Part shown: piece after piece, positions 1 through 5,869 of the stretch
Numbering within the stretch: position 1 is the first letter of the stretch
Layout: each line of letters opens with the position of its first letter
Source of the DNA: JAAFHS01 sp046049665
Lineage (GTDB): Bacteria > Pseudomonadota > Alphaproteobacteria > Rhodobacterales > Rhodobacteraceae
DNA: 21,473 nt
Direction: 5' to 3'
NCBI GenBank assembly: GCA_046049665.1
Contig: JBJOQW010000095.1
Location: 1 to 21,473, forward strand
The notes under the pieces: generated by a model
Seen by the model: the letters and a program-made list of their open reading frames with translations, nothing else
Database searches by the model: none
Told to the model about the DNA's origin: nothing
Program-made: the position numbers and the translations under genes

Positions 1-120
1 TCCGGCGCCACCGCCCCGCCACCGCGTGATTGCAGCGCCACCCGCAAGGACCGCGCATCCAGCGCCGGGTCCTGCACATAGATCGTTGCCCGGTAAGACC
101 GCCCGCTGCCCGGTGGTGTG
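1..120. other. Unassigned sequence joined to the broken end of acsF
   Basis: This stretch should encode the middle of AcsF but shows no AcsF similarity in any frame. All three minus-strand frames are open. The frame that looks most like real alphaproteobacterial protein is shifted by one base from the acsF frame and contains a segment reading YRATIYVQDPALDARSLRV. I do not recognise the protein. Either a real rearrangement or an assembly chimera at the contig edge could explain it. Confidence 0.5.
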
Positions 121-513
121 CGCCATGTAGTTGAACAGCTCGCAGATATCGGCATTGGTGCCGCGCCGCTTCATTTCCTTATACAGCACGCAGCCCGAAA
201 ATTCCGCCGTGCAGGATGACACCAGAAAATCGATGAACTCGCGCTTCAAGGGCGCATCCATGCCCTCCCAGTCAACCGCATCCCAATCGGCGTTCTTCTT
301 GAAATGGCCCTTGTTCGGGTCTGACCGCATCTGGCCGATCAGCTTGTCCCATTCGGCGCGGACGGGGGTAACGTCAATCCGGTCCATCTCATCAAAATCC
401 GTGGTGTAGAACCGCGGGTTCAGCAGCGTGGTTTCCGTGGCCATGGCCGTGGTATCAAACTGGCTGGCCACTTCGGCGTGCAGCTCGTCATGTGTGGTGG
501 CATGTGCGTTCAT
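121..513 (-). CDS. acsF: AcsF, aerobic Mg-protoporphyrin IX monomethyl ester cyclase, N-terminal fragment
   Basis: AcsF is the oxygen-dependent diiron cyclase that forms the isocyclic ring E of bacteriochlorophyll. The 131 codons visible here match the family N-terminus: the LNPRFYTTDFDEMD segment, VRAEWDKLI, then LKREFIDFLVSSCTAEFSG, which carries the first diiron-ligand glutamate, then ELFNYMA. In the family the next residues are R-D-E-(A/S)-R-H-A-G-F-I, with further metal ligands, but here similarity stops dead after the alanine at position 121. The reading frame stays open through base 1 into unrelated sequence. The ATG at 513 overlaps the stop of the preceding 98-residue gene as ATGA, so the start is well supported. 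It is the last visible gene of the bchF superoperon. The organism lacks an intact bchE nearby, so this cyclase should be essential for pigment synthesis, which makes the break suspicious as an assembly artefact. Confidence 0.88.
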
Positions 514-806
514 AGCCGGACCTCCTCGGAGAATGAGAATTCACACAGTTCCATGAAACCGAAATCGCCTGTGGCACGTGTCCACAGCCGTTCGATCCAT
601 GTGGCACGCGTGATGGTGGCGGTGCGGTCCTCGATGATGACCTGACCAAAGGCCGCCTCGATCGGCGTGCCGTGAACCAGAACCTCATCCCCCGGGTGCA
701 CCACGGCGCCGTTGTTGAAACGCACATGGGCATGCAGGGCTTCAAAGCGGTGGCTGACCTCAACGGTGCAGGGCACCTCTTCCTTTCTTTTGGCGAAAAG
801 TGACAT
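510..806 (-). CDS. Small PGC protein of unknown function between puhC and acsF
   Basis: This 98-residue soluble protein has no signal peptide, membrane segment or cysteine-rich motif. It starts MSLFAKRKEE and contains a compact region (about residues 15-70) reading FEALHAHVRFNNGAVVHPGD, then EVLVHGTPIEAAFGQ. Alternating hydrophobic residues suggest a small beta fold. The start at 806 lies 11 bases after the puhC stop, and the stop overlaps the acsF ATG as ATGA, so translation is probably coupled to acsF. I recall that Rhodobacteraceae and other proteobacterial PGCs often carry a hypothetical gene of about 95 residues at this place. Its position suggests a role in cyclase function or in photosynthetic complex assembly, but that is inference from context only. 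Confidence 0.85.
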   Translation of the reverse strand: MSLFAKRKEEVPCTVEVSHRFEALHAHVRFNNGAVVHPGDEVLVHGTPIEAAFGQVIIEDRTATITRATWIERLWTRATGDFGFMELCEFSFSEEVRL

Positions 807-817
807 GGCAGTGTTCC

Positions 818-1285
818 CTATTTTTCAAAAAGCCGTTCAAACGCGGCTTTGTTGTTTGATCCGAAGGCATAAAGTTCGAAGGAATACCCGGTTTGCGGGT
901 CTTCCAGCACAAGGCGGTGGTTGGCGTATTCCACCAGCCGCACGGGCAGCGCCTGATCCACGCCATTGCGCTTGCGCGCGGTGGATACGGCGTTCTGCAC
1001 CACGGTCACAAAGCCGCCATGCGCCATATCGGCCAGCACGGTGCCATTGGCATCCAGCACGGTCACGGCTTGCGCGCTGTTGCCCTGCAGGATCAACGCA
1101 CGTTCGCGCAGAACCTCTCCTGTGGCAGGCACGCCTTCGCGTGGGCGGTCAGTCAGCACGGCATAGCTGGCAAGGCCAAGCGCCGACAGCGCCAGCAGAC
1201 CCATGGCCAGCACCAGCCCCTTTGGGATCATCTGATCCTGCCGGGTGTTGAAGGTGCGCTCACGATCATATGTCAGGTTTTTCAT
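818..1285 (-). CDS. puhC: PuhC, photosynthetic complex assembly protein
   Basis: PuhC is an inner-membrane protein needed for efficient assembly of the reaction centre-LH1 core. The 155-residue product has a short cytoplasmic N-terminus, one membrane anchor at about residues 22-44 (GLVLAMGLLALSALGLASYAVL) and a periplasmic domain with the family-like segments RALILQG, VLDANGTVLADM and GGFVTVVQNAV. Length and layout are normal for the family. The ATG at 1285 follows the puhB stop by 14 bases, and a G-rich run serves as the ribosome binding site. The gene sits in the order puhA-puhB-puhC seen in Rhodobacter. Confidence 0.93.
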   Translation of the reverse strand: MKNLTYDRERTFNTRQDQMIPKGLVLAMGLLALSALGLASYAVLTDRPREGVPATGEVLRERALILQGNSAQAVTVLDANGTVLADMAHGGFVTVVQNAVSTARKRNGVDQALPVRLVEYANHRLVLEDPQTGYSFELYAFGSNNKAAFERLFEK

Positions 1286-1291
1286 CGCACG

Positions 1292-1300
1292 CCCCCCCCC
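1292..1300 (-). repeat. Nine-G homopolymer forming the puhC ribosome binding region
   Basis: The transcript strand reads TAG followed by a run of Gs, then CGTGCG and the puhC ATG. The first G of the run is the last base of the puhB stop codon. The tract lies in the Shine-Dalgarno position, about six bases before the start codon, so changes in tract length would alter puhC spacing but not any reading frame. Confidence 0.7.
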
Positions 1301-1938
1301 TATTCCGCGGCCATCAGGCCGCCCGCAAAGGCCGCCTCACGCGTGATCGTGGGCTGGGCCAGCCGGGTTTCGGCAGCTTCGGCCAGCAGTTTGGCCACGG
1401 CATCGGCTTGCGGGATGCAGCGCAGGGCAGGCTGGGTCTTGGCCAGATGCCAGGGGCGCAGGTGCGGCCATAGCACAAGGGCGGAAATGCGGGTCTTGCC
1501 TTTGGTTTCCAAGGCAATCGTGCCCGTCGCACCACGCAGGTCCAACCGTGCGGTTTCGATCTGCACATAAGGAATGTTGAAGGTGACAGGCAGGGCAGCA
1601 CCAATGCGCATCAGCACGCGGGCTGATGTCAGCGTGTAGATCGTGCCGCGTGACTGGGCATAGGCCAAAAGCCAGATCAACCCCGTCGCCACCACGGCCA
1701 GCACCAGATAGGGCAGGCCGTAGGCCACAGCGCCGGAAAGGCCGCCAATGCCATAGCCGACAGTGGCCCGCCACAGCACCAGCGCAGCCCCATAGGCGGC
1801 AAACCAGTTCACCTTGTAAGCTTCACGCGCAAGGGCCGTAGCCGAAGGCCGCCCCTGCCACAGCATTTCCTCACCCACAGGCAAGGGGGCCGGCAGGCCC
1901 GGAATCGGTTCGAAAGCGAAATCATCATGGCCTGACAT
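1300..1938 (-). CDS. puhB: PuhB, reaction centre assembly protein
   Basis: PuhB is a membrane protein that acts in reaction centre assembly. The 212-residue product opens MSGHDDFAFEPIPGLPAPLP followed by the GEEMLWQGRPS segment typical of PuhB. It then has hydrophobic stretches at about residues 45-60 and 64-94 (membrane hairpin), and a C-terminal PH-like domain beginning near RGTIYTLTSARVLMR and continuing through FNIPYVQIETARLDL. The frame is open to 2127, but the start at 1938 is preferred. It has a strong GGAGGGT eight bases upstream, and an earlier start would overlap the end of puhA. Puh gene order supports the assignment. Confidence 0.93.
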   Translation of the reverse strand: MSGHDDFAFEPIPGLPAPLPVGEEMLWQGRPSATALAREAYKVNWFAAYGAALVLWRATVGYGIGGLSGAVAYGLPYLVLAVVATGLIWLLAYAQSRGTIYTLTSARVLMRIGAALPVTFNIPYVQIETARLDLRGATGTIALETKGKTRISALVLWPHLRPWHLAKTQPALRCIPQADAVAKLLAEAAETRLAQPTITREAAFAGGLMAAE

Positions 1939-1966
1939 GGCAGACCCTCCGTGTGTTGGGTTGAAA

Positions 1967-1992
1967 GGGCGGGCCCGGGCGCGGGCCTGCCC
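1967..1992 (-). promoter_or_regulatory. GC-rich intercistronic hairpin between puhA and puhB
   Basis: The transcript strand can fold GGGC-A-GGCCCG, loop CGCC, CGGGCC-C-GCCC: ten pairs with one mismatch. It lies 14 bases after the puhA stop and 28 bases before the puhB start. The following bases TTTCAACCC give only a weak U tract. It may stabilise the puhA message or reduce read-through so that the H subunit is made in excess over the assembly factors. The role is inferred; the fold is seen in the sequence. Confidence 0.55.
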
Positions 1993-2005
1993 CAATGTCC
2001 CGTCG

Positions 2006-2764
2006 TCAGAAGCCGCGCTTGCGCGCAGCCCCGTCGTACATCCAGCCACCAGCGACGTAGCCCGAGATCTTTTCTTCCTCGAGCTTGGTGATGATGGTCT
2101 GCGATTTCGTCTGCGGAATACCGGCAAAACGGCCCGAGGTGATGGCGTTCACGCGCACCCGGTCAGCCCAGATTTTCGCCATGGTCATCGGCACCAGACG
2201 CTTGCCGCCGCCGTTCAGGTCAATCTCAAGGTAGCGCACCAGCTGTTCGGGCGCATCGACCCACATATCGCTGACTGTGCCGACCACTTCCAGATCGCCC
2301 GCCTGCACGGGCAGACCGCGCGGGTCGCGCCCGGCGCTGACCATGAAACCCTTGGCTGATCCCATGGGGATGATCTTGGCATGGCCGTGGCCATCCAGTT
2401 CCGGCTCATCACGGCGCGGGGCCCAGCTTGCCGGACCAACGCCATCATCCATGGCATCACCCGTGGGCGCATGTGGAAAGCCTTCCGAAACGGCCGTGCG
2501 CGCCAGCGCCAGCGTGCGGTTTTCCGGCTTGTAATCCGGCACAGTGACTTCGCCGCGCCCGAACATCAGGCGGAATGTCTTGGGCTTGGGCAGCGGGAAG
2601 GGGCCCTGATTGGGGGCAATCTTGCCATCCTCGGTTTCCAGCGGATAGCCTTCGCGCATGTTCTCGGTTTGCAGGTAGTAGACAAGCACGGCGAAAAACA
2701 GCCAGAAGCCCCAGATCGACAGACTGGCAAGGTCAAAATTGCCAAAGAAGTTTACACCAAGCAT
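2006..2764 (-). CDS. puhA: Photosynthetic reaction centre H subunit
   Basis: PuhA is the cytoplasmic-side subunit that caps the L/M reaction centre and provides the proton path to the secondary quinone. The 252-residue product starts MLGVNFFGNFDLASLSIWGF and has the single membrane helix at about 11-31. It then carries the conserved QTENMREGYPLE and NQGPFPLPKPKTF segments. The PRC-barrel domain includes ARTAVSEGFPHAPTGD, DGVGPASW, PELDGHGH and WVDAPEQLVRYLEI, with the acidic region that lines the proton route. The end (GYVAGGWMYDGAARKRGF) is a few residues shorter than the Rhodobacter sphaeroides protein. The gene lies 16 bases after lhaA. In relatives puhA also has a promoter inside lhaA; I could not identify one here. 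Confidence 0.97.
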   Translation of the reverse strand: MLGVNFFGNFDLASLSIWGFWLFFAVLVYYLQTENMREGYPLETEDGKIAPNQGPFPLPKPKTFRLMFGRGEVTVPDYKPENRTLALARTAVSEGFPHAPTGDAMDDGVGPASWAPRRDEPELDGHGHAKIIPMGSAKGFMVSAGRDPRGLPVQAGDLEVVGTVSDMWVDAPEQLVRYLEIDLNGGGKRLVPMTMAKIWADRVRVNAITSGRFAGIPQTKSQTIITKLEEEKISGYVAGGWMYDGAARKRGF

Positions 2765-2780
2765 AGCTTTTCCTCCGGTG

Positions 2781-4217
2781 TCAGGTTGGAAACTCGACGA
2801 TCCCCAGATGGCGGTCGTCGGGTATTTTGGTTGTGGTCAGTGGGATCACGCGCACAAGGGGGCCAAGCACCACCAAGGTTGCAAAGATCAGTGCGATTTC
2901 AATGTGATAGACGGTGGCATAGGCCACCGATGGGTCGCTTAGCGCATCACCCAGTGCGCCGCGTTCAATCAGATGGGCCATGCCATCGCGCAAAGCGCCC
3001 CCCAGAAAGATAGACAGGCCCGCCGCCGTGGCCTGTGCGGCCCCCCAAGCGCCAAGGGCCAGCCCCGCGCCATGGCGGCCTGCAGGCAGGGCCATGGCGG
3101 CAGTCAGCGTGGATACGGCAAAAAGGCCAGCGCCAAGGCCGATCATCGCGCCACCCGCAAAGAACAGCGCGACTGATCCCGTGGGGCCTGCAAAGACCAC
3201 GGCACAAAAGGCGGCAATACCCACCAGTAGGCCGCGTGCGGCCATGCGGAAGGGATCAAGCCCGCGTTGCAGCCAGCGGCCCGCCACAATGAACCCCACC
3301 AGCGCGCCAATCGCATAGGTGGCGGTCAGCCATGTGGTCTGCCCCACGCTCAGGCCCAGAATTTCACCGCCATAAGGTTCCAGCAGCACATCCTGCATGT
3401 TGAACCCTAGCGTGCCCAGCACCACCACGGCCAGCAAACGCCCTGCCGCCCCGCCTGCCATCAGATCAGCCCAGGCATCACGGAACAGCGGGCGGGGTTC
3501 AGCGCGTTCGGCCCGTGTCATCGGGCGCACACGCTCCTGCCGCCACAGGGCGATCAGGTTCAGGATCAGCGTGGCCAGACCGCAGCCCTGCACCACGCGG
3601 ATCAGCGTGATCGGGTCAAAATCGCGCAGCAACCAGCCGACAATCACCGCCGATACCGCCATGCCCAGCAGGAACATCACGTACAGCAATGCCACCACCC
3701 GCGGGCGCGTTTCCTCGGTTGCCCGGTCACAGGCCAGCGCCAGCCCCGCCGTCTGCGTCATGTGCAGGCCAACGCCCGTCATCAGAAAGGCGATGGCGGC
3801 AAACAGCTCACCGCCCCAATCCGGCCCAACGGTCTGATCACCCGACAGCAGCATCAGCGCAAAGGGCATGATGGCCAGGCCACCCATCTGCCACAGGCTG
3901 CCGAACCACAGATAGGGCACGCGCTTCCAGCCAATCGCGCTGCGGTGCGTATCGGACCGATGTCCCAGAAAGGCGCGGAACGGGGCCACAAGCACGGGAA
4001 TGGCAATCATCAGTGCCACCACCATGGCAGGCACGGACAATTCCACAATCATCACCCGGTTCAGGGTGCCCAGCAGCAGCACCGTCGCCATGCCCACCGA
4101 AATCTGAAACAGCGACAGCCGCAGCAGTTGCGCCATCGGCAGGCCATCGGATGCCGCATCGGCAAAGGGCAACCAATGGGCGGGCAGGCGTGCAATCTGC
4201 TTGCGTCCCAATATCAT
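2781..4217 (-). CDS. lhaA: LhaA, light-harvesting 1 assembly protein (PucC/BCD-family transporter)
   Basis: LhaA is a polytopic membrane protein of the bacteriochlorophyll-delivery branch of the major facilitator superfamily, needed for LH1 assembly. The 478-residue product has about 12 hydrophobic segments. It carries the hallmark LSLFQISVGMATVLLLGTLN followed by RVMIVELSVPA, the FLGHRSDTHRS loop, VPYLWFGSLWQMGG, and NMQDVLLEPYGGEILGLSVG in the middle. I place the start at 4217 because its ATG overlaps the bchM stop as ATGA and has GGAG eight bases upstream. The frame also offers an ATG at 4235, but no ribosome binding site is visible there. It is paralogous to the plus-strand gene at 16798-18096. 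Confidence 0.95.
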   Translation of the reverse strand: MILGRKQIARLPAHWLPFADAASDGLPMAQLLRLSLFQISVGMATVLLLGTLNRVMIVELSVPAMVVALMIAIPVLVAPFRAFLGHRSDTHRSAIGWKRVPYLWFGSLWQMGGLAIMPFALMLLSGDQTVGPDWGGELFAAIAFLMTGVGLHMTQTAGLALACDRATEETRPRVVALLYVMFLLGMAVSAVIVGWLLRDFDPITLIRVVQGCGLATLILNLIALWRQERVRPMTRAERAEPRPLFRDAWADLMAGGAAGRLLAVVVLGTLGFNMQDVLLEPYGGEILGLSVGQTTWLTATYAIGALVGFIVAGRWLQRGLDPFRMAARGLLVGIAAFCAVVFAGPTGSVALFFAGGAMIGLGAGLFAVSTLTAAMALPAGRHGAGLALGAWGAAQATAAGLSIFLGGALRDGMAHLIERGALGDALSDPSVAYATVYHIEIALIFATLVVLGPLVRVIPLTTTKIPDDRHLGIVEFPT

Positions 4218-4882
4218 GGACGGAACTCCAGACATTCGGAAATGTAGAAACCACGGCTGATACGCGCGATCTTGTGCACCCGCCCCCCCGTCGCCTTCTG
4301 CAGCGCGCCAAGGGCCTGCGGCACCATGGTGGGCGAGCGGTCCTTGCGCGGAAACAGCTTTCCTGCCGCAAAGAACGCCATCAGAAAGGCCGTCTTGGGT
4401 GCGACGGTAAAGATCACGCCACCCCTTGTGCGCCCGCCAAACCCATCCAGCACCGCCGCAATATCGGGCGTGCGATAGTAGATCAGGCTATCCATCGCCA
4501 TCACGAAATCGAACCGGCCCAACGCGGCATCCGTCATGTCCCCGGCGCGGAACGTCACCCGTGGCACCAGCGTTGCAGGCAGACGTGCCGCCGCAATATC
4601 AATCAGTTGCGGAGCAATATCCACCGCCACCACATCCGCGCCCCGGCCTGCAAGCTCCGCCGTCATCAGCCCTGTGCCACAGCCCGCATCCAGCACGCGT
4701 GCCCCGCGCAGATCATCCGGCAGCCGCCCCAGCATGGTGGCCCGCATCGCATCACGCCCCGCACGCACGGTTTCACGCACCCGGCTGACCGGCTGATCCG
4801 TCGTCAGCCGCGCCCAGACGGCTGTCGCCGTGCGGTCGAAATAGGTTTCAACCCGGTCGCGCGTTGATCCGTAATCCGCCAT
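4214..4882 (-). CDS. bchM: BchM, Mg-protoporphyrin IX O-methyltransferase
   Basis: BchM transfers a methyl group from S-adenosylmethionine to the ring C propionate of Mg-protoporphyrin IX, making the substrate of the cyclase. The 222-residue product has the SAM-binding motif I VLDAGCGTG at residues 63-71, then VVAVDIAPQLIDIA. The conserved core FDFVMAMDSLIYY and the C-terminal KIARISRGFYISECLEF are typical of this family. It starts at 4882, sharing one base with the bchL stop (TGATG), and ends in an ATGA overlap with lhaA, so it is tightly coupled on both sides. Confidence 0.96.
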   Translation of the reverse strand: MADYGSTRDRVETYFDRTATAVWARLTTDQPVSRVRETVRAGRDAMRATMLGRLPDDLRGARVLDAGCGTGLMTAELAGRGADVVAVDIAPQLIDIAAARLPATLVPRVTFRAGDMTDAALGRFDFVMAMDSLIYYRTPDIAAVLDGFGGRTRGGVIFTVAPKTAFLMAFFAAGKLFPRKDRSPTMVPQALGALQKATGGRVHKIARISRGFYISECLEFRP

Positions 4883-5784
4883 CAGTCGAACCCCAGAAGT
4901 TCAAAGATATCGCGGTCAGGCAGGGGCGCCGGCGTGCTGCCCGGGCGGTTGACCGATTGCCACAGCGTATCGGCCAGCTTGAGGTATTCCGCCCGCGCCA
5001 TCACCACGTCTTCGGCATCGTCCATCTCGAACAGGGTCTTCTTCTTCAGGCGCGAACGGCGGATCGCATCAATATCCGGCATATGCGCCAGACGGTTAAA
5101 GCCCACGCGTTCGCAATAGCGGTCAACCTCGTTCGTCTCGCGGCTGCGGTTCGCCACGCAGCCCGCCAGCTGCACCTTGTAATTGGCCGATTTCGCCTGC
5201 ACCGCCGCAATGATCCGGTTCATCGCATAGATGCTGTCGAAATCATTCGCCGTCACGATCAGCGCCCGGTCCGCATGCTGCAGGGGGGCGGCAAAGCCAC
5301 CGCAGACCACATCCCCCAGCACGTCAAAGATCACCACATCCGTCTCTTCCAGCATGTGATGCTGTTTCAGCAGCTTGACCGTCTGCCCCACGACATAGCC
5401 GCCACAGCCCGTGCCCGCAGGCGGCCCGCCGGCCTCGATGCACTTCACGCCGTTGAAACCTTCCACGACGTAATCTTCCGGGCGCAATTCCTCGGGGTGG
5501 AAATCCACCTCTTTCAGAATGTCGATCACCGTCGCCTGCAACCGCCCCGTCAGCGTGAACGTGCTGTCGTGCTTCGGGTCACAGCCGATTTGCAGCACCC
5601 GCTTTCCCATCATCGAAAACGCCGCCGACAGGTTGGAACTGGTCGTCGATTTGCCAATCCCCCCCTTGCCATAGACCGAAAAGACCTTGGCCCCTTCAAT
5701 CTTCAGCGACGCATCCTGATGCACCTGCACCGATCCATCACCATCCATGCCGCGCAGGTCTGGTATCTCGTCACGTGGGCTCAT
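4882..5784 (-). CDS. bchL: BchL, Fe-protein of dark-operative protochlorophyllide reductase
   Basis: BchL is the nitrogenase-like ATPase that passes electrons to the BchNB complex, which reduces ring D of protochlorophyllide independently of light. The 300-residue protein shows the P-loop GKGGIGKS at residues 39-46, and the switch and cluster cysteines in GTGCGGYVVG (C127) and DVVCGGFAAP (C161), which bind the 4Fe-4S cluster between the two subunits. The start at 5784 (MSPRDEIPD) is chosen because AGGGG lies just upstream; the frame is open further, but the extra residues are unlike BchL. The 4Fe-4S enzyme is oxygen-sensitive, which matters in an organism relying on an oxygen-using cyclase. 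Confidence 0.98.
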   Translation of the reverse strand: MSPRDEIPDLRGMDGDGSVQVHQDASLKIEGAKVFSVYGKGGIGKSTTSSNLSAAFSMMGKRVLQIGCDPKHDSTFTLTGRLQATVIDILKEVDFHPEELRPEDYVVEGFNGVKCIEAGGPPAGTGCGGYVVGQTVKLLKQHHMLEETDVVIFDVLGDVVCGGFAAPLQHADRALIVTANDFDSIYAMNRIIAAVQAKSANYKVQLAGCVANRSRETNEVDRYCERVGFNRLAHMPDIDAIRRSRLKKKTLFEMDDAEDVVMARAEYLKLADTLWQSVNRPGSTPAPLPDRDIFELLGFD

Positions 5785-5794
5785 CGCTTTGCCC

Positions 5795-5820
5795 CTTTCA
5801 TCTTTGCAAAAATATCCTCG
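5795..5820. other. AT-rich motif in the bchH-bchL gap
   Basis: The 85-base gap between the bchH stop and the bchL start is the longest inside the superoperon. Its transcript strand contains GAGGATATTTTTGCAAAGAT followed by GAAAG. This AT-rich block stands out from the surrounding GC-rich sequence and overlaps the bchL ribosome binding site. I recall very similar blocks upstream of many genes in Rhodobacteraceae, so it may be a dispersed intergenic element; no second copy was seen in this window. Confidence 0.35.
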
Positions 5821-5869
5821 CCGAAGGCATCCCCGGCCCGGTTCGCAGTACAGAGGGTCAGAACTGCGC

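Noticed and set aside
1..120. Simple frameshift in acsF
   Set aside because: No frame of this stretch resumes the expected AcsF residues, so a one- or two-base slip does not explain the break.
1939..2127. N-terminal extension of PuhB by 63 codons
   Set aside because: It overlaps the end of puhA in another frame, and the residues are basic low-complexity. The inner ATG at 1938 has a strong GGAGGGT site.
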